Of a stretch of DNA of 7,027 nt, positions 1 through 6,322 are shown in pieces. The stretch comes from an uncultured bacterium (lineage in GTDB: Bacteria; Armatimonadota; UBA5829; DSUL01). Within the stretch, counting starts at the first letter, position 1, and each line of letters begins with the position of its first letter. The notes under the pieces are model-generated. The model saw only the letters and a list, made by a program, of their open reading frames with translations. It ran no database searches and was not told the origin of the DNA. The stretch is taken from positions 1-7,027 of the forward strand of contig CALCJH010000336.1 of assembly GCA_937967775.1 (NCBI GenBank), given 5' to 3'. A program made the translations under genes and the position numbers.

Positions 1-1608
1 CGCGTAGAAAAAGACGCTGCGGCGGCCCACAGCCACCTTGCAGGAGATGATGTCGTTGCGCCCGGAGTCGTCGCGGTAATGCAATCCGCCGTACCCTGGA
101 TAGTCCCGATGGACCGTGTCCCCGATGGTGTCTCTGTACTCCACCTCCACCGCATCCCAATCCCGGAATCGGCCGTCCACCCGCATCTGACGGTAACCCC
201 TCAGCTCCGGGATCGGGCGCACCCCTTTGTAGCGACGGATGTTCTGCGCCATCTGCATGTAGTAGTTGTCTGTGTAGCCGCCCTTCATCGGCTGCACGCA
301 GCGATTGAACTCGGCGTTGTACTGATCCACAAAAAAGAAGTTGCTGTCGCGGCCCATAAACGGGAAGCTGGTTCCCGGGGCCGGGGCATGTTTGCCCGCG
401 GTCCACTCGTTCCAGTCGTTGATGTAAACGAACTCGGGATCGACGGCCAGCGCTTCGTCCCAACGCTGCTGAAAGTAGATGCCGTAACCCTCCGGGTGAT
501 CCACCTTCCTTCCCAGCCAGGGCACAAACGTGCGGACGGGCAGGTCGTACTCGTTCAACTCCGGCTCGCCCCATTCGCGCGTCCAGCACTTGCCCACTGC
601 GCTGGCTGGATGTTGGGCGGGAGTGACGGCGGCTTGCTCCGGCCTTCCCTTCCACGGGGAGACAAGATCCTTCGGATCCATCTTCTTCACGGGCTCGTGC
701 GCCAGATCATATCCGAAGCTCCAGTTGCCCTCCGTGCCTACGAACCGCTTGCCGTGCCACTCGTAGTATCCCCACCACATCGTGCGCAGCGTGAAGAACT
801 CCTTCACCTCGCGGGAGTAATCCTGGTAGAACTCGCTCGCGTAATCCGGGTCCCCGTAGCGGGGGTGCGACGGATCGGTTGCGGCGGCAGGATCGTAGTG
901 CGGGTTCGGATTCTGATGCTGCTTGCCGGTGGAATCCGCAAAAGGCGTGGCGTTGTACAGCAAGAGCGGCTTGCCGTCCCAGTAGAACCAGAGGTCCCTG
1001 TATCGTCCCGGCTTGTAGATCCGGTCGTAGAGCTGCTGCACCACCGTAATGACGGGCCCGTTGAACGCCCAGAAGCAGAACTGCGGGACCCGGTTTCCCT
1101 CCGCCTTCATCTTCTGCATGACGGAGAAGACAGTGTCCCATTCATCCCAGTAGAGCACCGCGTTCGTGACGTCCATCACCAGGACATCCACTCCGGCGTC
1201 CGCTAGCATGGACATGTCCCGCCGGATGACCCACTCGTCGCGGCTGAGAAAGTATCCGAACTCCGGCTCACCCCAGTGATAGGAAACCTCGGTCCACAGC
1301 GGATGGTTGCCGTCCAGCCGGGCCGACGGGTCCTTTGCCAGAATCTTGCTGACGTCGGCCGAGTAGGGACTCTTGAAGTTCGTGTGATGAGCGTCCGCGT
1401 GCCAGGTGATATAGAAGATCCCCACCACCCGGCGCTGCCCGGTCTTTACGGGGCCCACGTCGGTGGTGGTGGGCATCCTGCGGCCCAGCGCGTCCACTCC
1501 CACCCAGGTGTCGGGAAAGATGTCCCGGATCTTTTCCGCCTCGACGGGAGCAGGGCAGAGCAGCAGGCAGAGCGCGGCTATAAGTGCGGCCGGGAGCAAT
1601 AGAGCCAT
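1..1608 (-). CDS. Secreted GH71/GH99-like glycoside hydrolase family protein with CBM9-like C-terminal domain (3' end cut by window edge)
   Basis: The frame stays open for 536 codons from ATG at 1608 to base 1 with no stop, so the C terminus is missing. The start is supported by AGGAGGT seven bases upstream. Residues 1-24 are a hydrophobic stretch ending in VEA, a likely Sec signal, although it has no basic residue after Met1. The main domain (about 58-450) has features of a TIM-barrel hydrolase: GIFYITWH at 63-70, DVLVMD ending at Asp146, and YINDWNEW at 395-402, which resembles the motif of GH99/WbsX-like proteins; Glu401 is a candidate acid residue. From about 470 a CBM9/DOMON-like segment begins (VDGRFRDWD around Trp484, later SGRNDII). 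The role is probably extracellular or periplasmic polysaccharide breakdown, substrate unknown. Domain assignment is by motif recall, not a search. It lies 248 bp downstream of a PEP-CTERM gene on the same strand and is separated from it by a terminator-like hairpin. Confidence 0.72.
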   Translation of the reverse strand, partial: MALLLPAALIAALCLLLCPAPVEAEKIRDIFPDTWVGVDALGRRMPTTTDVGPVKTGQRRVVGIFYITWHADAHHTNFKSPYSADVSKILAKDPSARLDGNHPLWTEVSYHWGEPEFGYFLSRDEWVIRRDMSMLADAGVDVLVMDVTNAVLYWDEWDTVFSVMQKMKAEGNRVPQFCFWAFNGPVITVVQQLYDRIYKPGRYRDLWFYWDGKPLLLYNATPFADSTGKQHQNPNPHYDPAAATDPSHPRYGDPDYASEFYQDYSREVKEFFTLRTMWWGYYEWHGKRFVGTEGNWSFGYDLAHEPVKKMDPKDLVSPWKGRPEQAAVTPAQHPASAVGKCWTREWGEPELNEYDLPVRTFVPWLGRKVDHPEGYGIYFQQRWDEALAVDPEFVYINDWNEWTAGKHAPAPGTSFPFMGRDSNFFFVDQYNAEFNRCVQPMKGGYTDNYYMQMAQNIRRYKGVRPIPELRGYRQMRVDGRFRDWDAVEVEYRDTIGDTVHRDYPGYGGLHYRDDSGRNDIISCKVAVGRRSVFFYA

Positions 1609-1798
1609 TATGGTTACCTCCTGAACGCCGGTCCCTGTGCGGGCGGACGGCCACCCTGGCGCGCAGAGTCCGCCGCTCCGGCGTTTCCTGCAGATTCGCC
1701 GCACCATCCCCCCTGTCCTGCCACGCCGCCGTCTCCGGTGATCTGACTGCGTCGTGTACGTGGTGACATTCGGGACAGAAAACAGGCTGAAAACGGAA
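1609..1798 (-). other. Upstream region of the hydrolase gene; no clear promoter
   Basis: Read on the minus strand, this 190-bp stretch lies between the terminator-like hairpin and the hydrolase start. It holds the strong Shine-Dalgarno sequence AGGAGGT at about 1616-1622. I see no convincing -35/-10 pair and no open frame with coding character. The hydrolase may use a non-sigma70 promoter here or depend on read-through from the PEP-CTERM gene. Confidence 0.4.
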
Positions 1799-1822
1799 GC
1801 CCCCGGCCGGACGGCCGGGGGC
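1799..1822 (-). terminator. GC-rich stem-loop, probable intrinsic terminator of the PEP-CTERM gene
   Basis: A perfect 10-bp inverted repeat, GCCCCCGGCC and GGCCGGGGGC, surrounds a 4-base loop. Read on the minus strand, it begins 34 bases after the stop codon of the gene ending at 1857 and is followed by TTCCGTTTTC, an interrupted T-rich run. On the plus strand no T run follows, so a minus-strand role is favoured. The broken U tract makes efficiency uncertain. Confidence 0.65.
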
Positions 1823-1856
1823 GCAGATGAACCGTTATGATGACCCTGATTCGAAC

Positions 1857-2753
1857 TCAGCGTCGGCGGAACCTCAGCAATCCGAGACCTCCCAGTCCGA
1901 GCATCGCACCCATCTGGAAGAAGACAGGCTCAGGAATCGGCGCCGCGGGGGCGCTCAGGCCGGTAAGACGGTTAAGGTTACTCGGAAGCTGTGACTGAAG
2001 GTTGTAAAGCGCCGTGGCGTTTCCGGACGGGAGATCGATGTTGTAGACGTTGAAGTCTTGATTGGACCAGCTAACGGCCAGCAGGCGTCCGCTTGAGTCG
2101 AAGTCCCATCCGTCAACTAACCCGACGCCGGTGGTGTATCCCGGTCCTCCCGCAAGCGGAGCGAACGTGCCGCTTGCGATGTTCGTGGTGGTCTGGATGT
2201 AGCTCGAAGAGTTGTTGCGCCAGTCGGAAGCATACCACAGGCCATCTTTGAACGTCAGAGCTCCGTCCGGGACGGGGCCGATGTAAGCTCCCAGGACGCC
2301 CGAGAGCGGATCGCCACTGGAGTCCAGAGAGATTTCATATACCCTGCCCCTGTTCACGCCGGAATTCTCAACAGCGTAGAGCTTGCCCGCGTGGTAATGC
2401 AGGGCATTCCAGTCGTACCCGCTGGAGCTAACGATGCTGTTGAGCGGCTTGCTGCTGAGGACGGCCCCCGTGGAGGCATCGATCCGGGCCAGCTTGAAGC
2501 CGTATTTATCCGCCGTGGTGTTGTGCACCGCATACAGGTTGTTATTGGGCGCCGCAGCGACACTGATAATCCACATCCAGTCTGAATACTGGTACTTCGT
2601 TCCAACAGTTCCGGTAATCGTGTCAAACTGGAAAATGACGGGATTGGAGCCATCCCACTGCGGAGCAGCCGATCCCCAGAACAGGTCGGCTGATGCTTGA
2701 GTTGCCACGAAAACTGCCGCAGCTACGGCCAGGGTTAGAAAGAGTTTCTTCAT
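1857..2753 (-). CDS. Secreted PEP-CTERM sorting-domain protein, beta-propeller-like
   Basis: 298 residues, starting at ATG 2753 with AAGGAGG seven bases upstream. Residues 1-22 are a classic Sec signal peptide (MKKLFLTL, cleavage after ASA). The C terminus carries the three-part PEP-CTERM signal: IPEP at 273-276, a short Gly/Leu-rich hydrophobic helix, and basic RFRRR at 294-298. In known systems an exosortase (EpsH/XrtA-type transpeptidase) processes such tails at the envelope; no exosortase gene is in this window. The mature part repeats about every 50 residues: LYAV at 73, LYAV at 125, LWYAS at 172 and LLAVS at 224, each following a D-x-x-TG-like turn (FDTITG at 43, IDASTG at 91, LDSSGD around 143-148). 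That spacing suggests beta-propeller blades. No catalytic motif was recognised and the ligand is unknown. It is followed by a terminator-like hairpin and preceded by a long leader, so it is likely monocistronic. Confidence 0.88.
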   Translation of the reverse strand: MKKLFLTLAVAAAVFVATQASADLFWGSAAPQWDGSNPVIFQFDTITGTVGTKYQYSDWMWIISVAAAPNNNLYAVHNTTADKYGFKLARIDASTGAVLSSKPLNSIVSSSGYDWNALHYHAGKLYAVENSGVNRGRVYEISLDSSGDPLSGVLGAYIGPVPDGALTFKDGLWYASDWRNNSSSYIQTTTNIASGTFAPLAGGPGYTTGVGLVDGWDFDSSGRLLAVSWSNQDFNVYNIDLPSGNATALYNLQSQLPSNLNRLTGLSAPAAPIPEPVFFQMGAMLGLGGLGLLRFRRR

Positions 2754-3030
2754 CAGTTGGCCTCCTTTTCTGTCTCTGCCAGCAGAGCTATGCGAGAACA
2801 GTCGCCGATAACAGACGACCCTCGCCTCACTTGCCGCACTGTCTCAGATGCCCGTTTGCGCGCTTCCCACTGCCCTCATAATGGCTGAAGCACGTACGTC
2901 TACCTGCCCTCTACTGACACGGCTCCCTCCTCTGCCGGCTTTGTCGTGAAACACTGCTTAACAGGCCGGTTTGGGAGGCAGGCGTGCGAGAGCCTGCGAG
3001 CCAATCTTGCAGAGGTGCGACATTTTTACT
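2754..3030 (-). promoter_or_regulatory. Predicted long 5' leader of the PEP-CTERM mRNA
   Basis: If transcription starts about seven bases past the -10 box of the promoter at 3037-3064, the PEP-CTERM message has a leader of roughly 275 bases. It contains two simple inverted repeats: GCAGGC/GCCTGC (2978-2997, 8-base loop) and CTCTG/CAGAG (2774-2787, 4-base loop), the second ending a few bases before the AAGGAGG ribosome site. I do not recognise a known riboswitch class. No coding frame of useful size is evident apart from a 21-codon ORF at its very 5' end. Confidence 0.4.
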
Positions 3031-3036
3031 TTGTTG

Positions 3037-3064
3037 ATAATAACAGAGCCAGGGGGGCTGTCAA
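3037..3064 (-). promoter_or_regulatory. Near-consensus sigma70-type promoter reading toward the PEP-CTERM gene
   Basis: On the minus strand, perfect TTGACA (3064-3059) is followed after 16 bases by TATTAT (3042-3037), five of six matches to the consensus -10. Directly upstream of the -35 box is the A/T-rich segment 3065-3081, which could act as an UP element. This is the best promoter match I found in the window. It points to the PEP-CTERM gene with no other gene between. Confidence 0.65.
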
Positions 3065-3081
3065 TGGTTTTAAAAAAACCA
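3065..3081. repeat. A/T-rich perfect dyad (TGGTTTT-AAA-AAAACCA)
   Basis: A 7-bp perfect inverted repeat with a 3-base centre abuts the -35 box of the minus-strand promoter. Its A and T tracts stand out in GC-rich surroundings. It could be an UP element contacting the RNA polymerase alpha subunits, or an operator for a dimeric regulator. The sequence alone does not separate these. Confidence 0.45.
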
Positions 3082-3500
3082 GTATTCTTAGTTGGTTGAC
3101 CGGCTGGCTCGCTTTCCGCCAACGTACGCGTGTGCTCGAGAGGATCGCAGCACCACGGTCCTGGATTCCCTGTGGCGATAGTTGCGCAAACAGGCCGCAG
3201 GCAGACGCGGGACCGCGGAGGCGTTTTCGAGAGCAGGCTTCGCAGGAGATCCACTCTGTAAACACTCGGGCTTTTGCCGACCCTGGTCCTTGTGGTCTCC
3301 GCTGCATCCGTGCTGGCCGTTCCGGAGAAGCTTGTCGATGGAAGACCCCCCCTGCGCGACACCACGACACTGAAACCGGTTGGTGGCCCGCACCCGCTGC
3401 CGGACCGGGCAGCGGCAGCCATCGGGAGCTTGAGGTTGCCCGAAACCGGACGGAGCGGCGATGTCGGGAAAGCCGGGGGGACGCTCTTCCCTTCGCCGCC
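3082..3500. other. Divergent intergenic stretch without a supported gene
   Basis: These 419 bases lie between the two outward-facing promoters. Long open frames exist on both strands but look like by-products of high GC: their translations are rich in Arg, Pro, Ser and Gly, match no family I know, and run into neighbouring genes in the wrong frame. A hairpin with an 8-bp stem (CCGCTGCC/GGCAGCGG, 3394-3415) has no T run. No tRNA or known RNA motif was seen. Confidence 0.5.
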
Positions 3501-3521
3501 TTCCGAAAACGGGAGGACTTG

Positions 3522-3530
3522 TGATACAAT
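3522..3530 (+). promoter_or_regulatory. Extended -10 promoter for the scpA operon
   Basis: TGATACAAT fits the extended -10 pattern TGnTATAAT with one mismatch. The best -35 candidate, TTCCGA at 3501-3506 (18-base spacing), is poor, which is common when an extended -10 is present. The expected start near 3537 gives a leader of about 70 bases before scpA. No other gene intervenes. Confidence 0.5.
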
Positions 3531-3558
3531 ACGGGGTGGATCCATGGAAGGAGACCGG

Positions 3559-3599
3559 GGCGGCGCGCTGCGCCGCCGGCCGAAAGCAACAGGATGTTG
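3559..3599 (+). promoter_or_regulatory. Two adjacent stem-loops in the scpA leader
   Basis: GGCGGCGC-GCT-GCGCCGCC (3559-3577) is a perfect all-GC 8-bp stem. Nine bases later CAACA-GGA-TGTTG (3587-3599) forms a smaller one, whose loop region includes AGGA, the only Shine-Dalgarno-like bases near the scpA ATG. No T run follows either stem, so a terminator is unlikely. A translational effect is possible. Confidence 0.4.
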
Positions 3600-3607
3600 T
3601 CCCGCTC

Positions 3608-4387
3608 ATGGCAATAGACCTCAGGCAAGAATCCTCCACGGGCTTTCAGGTGCGCCTGCAGCAGTTCGAGGGGCCGCTGGACCTGTTGCTCCACCTGATC
3701 CGCGAACAGGAGCTGGATATTTACGATATCCCCATCGCACAGGTGACGGACCAGTATCTCCTGTACCTGCAGCGTATGGAAGAGCTCGACCTGGATATCG
3801 CCGGTGAGTTCCTGGTGATGGCGGCAATGCTCATCGAGCTGAAGTCGCGCATGTTGCTGCCCAGTCCCCCGTCTCCTCCCGAGGAAGAAGGACCCGACCC
3901 GCGCGCGGAGCTTGTGGAGCGGCTTCTGGAGTACGAGAAGTACCGTGAAGTGGCCGCCCTGCTGCGCAATCAGGAGGAGACCTGCCGTCTTCTGTATTCG
4001 CGGACCGTGGAGGTGGATCCCGAAGAGCTCCCGCCGGTTCCTTCGGGCACTGTGACCACTGCCGACCTGCTGGCTGCGCTGAAGCGTGTGCTGGAGAGGG
4101 CAGAGGTGGAGAAGGAGCCTGCGGCGGTCATCCCCAGGCGCCGGATCACCCTGCGTCTGAAGATGGGGGAGATCCTCCGCCGTCTGAAGGAGAGTGGAGG
4201 ACGTCTGTCCTTCCACGCCCTGTTCTCTTCTGAACGTACGCGGACTGAAGTTGTTGTGGCCTTCCTGGCCCTGCTGGAGTTGCTCAGGCAGCGGAAGGTG
4301 GACGCGCAACAGGAGCGGTGCCTGGGAGAGATCATCATCTTCGAGCCGGCTGGCGAGGCTGTGACATTGGAGGCTGTCTCGCCATGA
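3608..4387 (+). CDS. scpA: Segregation and condensation protein A (kleisin subunit of SMC-ScpAB)
   Basis: 259 residues, a usual length for the family. ScpA is the kleisin that bridges SMC heads and binds ScpB dimers, forming the bacterial condensin that loads at the origin region and resolves sister chromosomes. The N terminus has the family hallmark FQVRLQQFEGPLDLLLHLI (13-31), followed by ELDIYDIPI, and the segment ending in LVMAAMLIELKSRMLLP. The middle is acidic and proline-rich, and the C-terminal part (about 180-250) forms the winged helix that contacts the SMC head. ATG 3608 is chosen because ScpA proteins begin shortly before this hallmark. Its ribosome site is weak (AGGA 13 bases upstream). 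An in-frame GTG at 3521 has GGGAGG before it, but it overlaps the predicted -10 box and would add 29 residues unlike the family. First gene of the plus-strand cluster; its stop overlaps the scpB start. Confidence 0.95.
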   Translation: MAIDLRQESSTGFQVRLQQFEGPLDLLLHLIREQELDIYDIPIAQVTDQYLLYLQRMEELDLDIAGEFLVMAAMLIELKSRMLLPSPPSPPEEEGPDPRAELVERLLEYEKYREVAALLRNQEETCRLLYSRTVEVDPEELPPVPSGTVTTADLLAALKRVLERAEVEKEPAAVIPRRRITLRLKMGEILRRLKESGGRLSFHALFSSERTRTEVVVAFLALLELLRQRKVDAQQERCLGEIIIFEPAGEAVTLEAVSP

Positions 4388-5070
4388 CCTCTGACGCGGG
4401 GCCGCTCTCGCTCGGCGACATCCGGCGCGGCGTTGAGTGCCTCCTTTTCGTCAGTCCCACGCCGCTGACGGCGCGGGAGATGGCCCTGGCCCTGGAGGTG
4501 GATGAAGCGCTGGTGGAGCGGGCCTCCCGTGAGCTTGTTTCGCGTGATCCCTCTCAATCCGGTCTGATGGTGCGGGAGGTGGCGGGCGGCTTCCAGATGG
4601 CCACCCGGCCGGAGTATGCCGTGGCCGTTGCGCGCTTCGTGGGGAAAAGGGCGCAGAAACTCTCCCGTGCAGCGCTGGAGTGCCTGGCCATCATCGCCTA
4701 CAACCAGCCCTGTACTCTGCCGGAAGTGGATGCCATCCGGGGTGTGGATTCGTCAGGGGTAGTTAAGAGCCTTCTGGATAAGGGGCTCATCCGGGAGCTT
4801 GGCCGCAAGGATGCCCCGGGGCGTCCGGTGCTCTATGGCACTACGGAGGAGTTTCTAGTCTACTTCGGGCTGAAGAGTCTTGACGATCTGCCGGACCAGG
4901 CCGTTTTGGAGCAGATGGTTAGCGAGCGGGCACAGGCGGTTCTGGAGGGGACGGAAGATGCGTCTGTGGAGGATGCGCGAAGGATGGTGGAGCAGGTCTT
5001 CCCTCCCGACGAGCAGGATCCAGAAAACGGTGCGCAGGCGGGTGCTGGGGAGTCCCTTCACCCACTGTAG
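4384..5070 (+). CDS. scpB: Segregation and condensation protein B
   Basis: 228 residues from ATG 4384, which overlaps the scpA stop in an ATGA junction typical of translational coupling; GGAGG lies ten bases upstream inside scpA. ScpB dimers bind the central region of ScpA within the SMC complex. Two winged-helix domains are visible: residues about 13-80 (VECLLFVSPTPLTAREMA) and 93-165, with the highly conserved LSRAALECLAIIAYNQP (93-109) followed by IRGVDSSGVVKSLLDKGLI and GRPVLYGTT. The C-terminal 50 residues are acidic and probably disordered, as in many ScpBs. An upstream start at 4318 in the same frame would overlap scpA further and adds residues not seen in the family, so it is not used. 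Confidence 0.95.
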   Translation: MTSDAGPLSLGDIRRGVECLLFVSPTPLTAREMALALEVDEALVERASRELVSRDPSQSGLMVREVAGGFQMATRPEYAVAVARFVGKRAQKLSRAALECLAIIAYNQPCTLPEVDAIRGVDSSGVVKSLLDKGLIRELGRKDAPGRPVLYGTTEEFLVYFGLKSLDDLPDQAVLEQMVSERAQAVLEGTEDASVEDARRMVEQVFPPDEQDPENGAQAGAGESLHPL

Positions 5071-5098
5071 GCCGGAACCGCGCGCAAGGCCGGTCGCA

Positions 5099-6319
5099 AT
5101 GCGTGGCCTGCCGTTTGTCTTTGGGCTATCCTTTTCTTCTGTGAGGACCTCTCGTCTGTCACCTGCTGTTCGGACGCTGTGCTGTGCGCTCGCGCTTCCG
5201 CTGGCGCTGTGCCTCGCCGGCGGCGCCGTCCAGGCGGCGGGCGGACCGGCCGTCAGTGCCTCTTCCGCCATCATTGTGGATGGCCGCAGCGGACAGGTGC
5301 TCTGGTCCAAAAATGCTGCGGTCCGACGTCCCATGGCGAGCACCACCAAGGTGATGACGGCTCTCCTGGCTCTGGAACTGGGGAACCTGGACGATGTGGT
5401 GACGGTCCCGGCGGGCGTGGAGAAGATCCCGGAGATGTCCTTCCATCTGATCCCCGGCGAAAAACTCACTCTCCGGCAGCTGCTCTATGCGGTGATGGTC
5501 CGTTCGGCGAACGACGCCGCAGTCGTGGTGGCCCGGCATATCGGGGGCACTGAGGAGCATTTTGTGGAACTGATGAACATGCGGGCCCGGCAGCTGGGGT
5601 TGCAGGACACGCAATTCCGCAATCCGAACGGACTCCACGTGGAAGGGCACTACTCCACCGCCGCGGATCTCGCACGGCTTGCGCGTGAGGCTATCGCCAT
5701 GCCGGGTTTCAACGAATTCTGCTCCACCCGCTCCATCGTCATCGAGCGGCCGATGAGCCAGGACCGTCTGTTGCGGAATACCGCGCGGTTCCTGCGGGAC
5801 TATCCGGGCGCGGACGGCATCAAGACCGGTTATACCCGGCAGGCCGGGCGATGCTTTATCGGCTCGGCCACAGTGAATGGCTGGCGGGTCATTACGGTGG
5901 TCCTGAACAGTGTAGACGCAGGGGCCGACACCCGTGCACTGATGGACTATGCATTTGCTCATTTTGCTCCCCGGACGCTTGCGAAGGCGGGGGATATTCA
6001 TTCACGGGTTCGGGTGGCGGGCGGACATCCTGAAGAGCTGCCGCTGGCCGTGGACTCGGCCCTCGTTGTCTGCGTCCCGCGGACGGGAGGCGCGGTGAAG
6101 AAGCTGGTAGAGTTGCGGAATTTGGAGCCTCCCCTCAACCGTGGCGACAGGGTGGGGGATCTTGTCGTGGAGGTGGACGGCAGGCCGGTGCAGCGGGTTG
6201 CCCTGGTGGCCGCGGATGACGTGCAGCCCCGCCGTTCGCGCAATCCCCTCTTTCTCGCCGTTCTCAGCTCATTTCCGGCGGGCTACGTCTACGTCAGGCG
6301 CTCCCGCAACGGGGGATAG
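5099..6319 (+). CDS. D-alanyl-D-alanine carboxypeptidase, PBP5/DacF-type (peptidase S11)
   Basis: 406 residues. It removes the terminal D-Ala from peptidoglycan pentapeptides outside the cytoplasmic membrane, limiting cross-linking. All three penicillin-binding motifs are present: S81-T-T-K84 with the nucleophile Ser81, S136-A-N138, and K242-T-G244. A Sec signal covers residues to about 46: a long, Arg-containing n-region, then a hydrophobic core ending near VQA. The C-terminal third matches the beta-rich PBP5-associated domain, followed by a hydrophobic segment (from about 383) and basic RRSRNGG, consistent with membrane anchoring. ATG 5099 is chosen by position after scpB (28-bp gap); the ribosome site is weak (AAGG ten bases upstream). 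GTG 5141 would give a shorter n-region but has no ribosome site. The family is close to dacF/dacB of Firmicutes; the exact symbol is not assigned. Confidence 0.93.
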   Translation: MRGLPFVFGLSFSSVRTSRLSPAVRTLCCALALPLALCLAGGAVQAAGGPAVSASSAIIVDGRSGQVLWSKNAAVRRPMASTTKVMTALLALELGNLDDVVTVPAGVEKIPEMSFHLIPGEKLTLRQLLYAVMVRSANDAAVVVARHIGGTEEHFVELMNMRARQLGLQDTQFRNPNGLHVEGHYSTAADLARLAREAIAMPGFNEFCSTRSIVIERPMSQDRLLRNTARFLRDYPGADGIKTGYTRQAGRCFIGSATVNGWRVITVVLNSVDAGADTRALMDYAFAHFAPRTLAKAGDIHSRVRVAGGHPEELPLAVDSALVVCVPRTGGAVKKLVELRNLEPPLNRGDRVGDLVVEVDGRPVQRVALVAADDVQPRRSRNPLFLAVLSSFPAGYVYVRRSRNGG

Positions 6320-6322
6320 AGA

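Noticed and set aside
79..1206. 375-codon plus-strand open frame
   Set aside because: It is antisense to the hydrolase gene, whose frame gives coherent protein motifs, a signal peptide and a strong ribosome site. This translation is rich in His, Val and Arg and matches nothing.
2754..3030. Possible cyclic-di-GMP riboswitch in the PEP-CTERM leader
   Set aside because: A short stretch (CAAAGCCGGC near 2935-2944, minus strand) loosely recalls part of the class I core, but the other conserved core elements and paired stems were not found.
3394..3415. CCGCTGCC/GGCAGCGG hairpin as a terminator
   Set aside because: No T run follows on either strand and no gene ends nearby on the plus strand.
2946..3545. 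Open frames of about 190 codons on both strands in the divergent intergenic region
   Set aside because: Neither has a ribosome site or a recognisable domain. Both cross predicted promoters, and the compositions look like GC-driven noise.
3026..4309. 427-codon minus-strand open frame
   Set aside because: It lies antisense across most of scpA, which is securely identified. The product is rich in Gln, Arg and Leu without family motifs.
4880..5098. Upstream extension of the carboxypeptidase frame into scpB
   Set aside because: The first 73 codons overlap scpB out of frame and would bury the signal peptide inside the protein. ATG 5099 gives a proper exported precursor.
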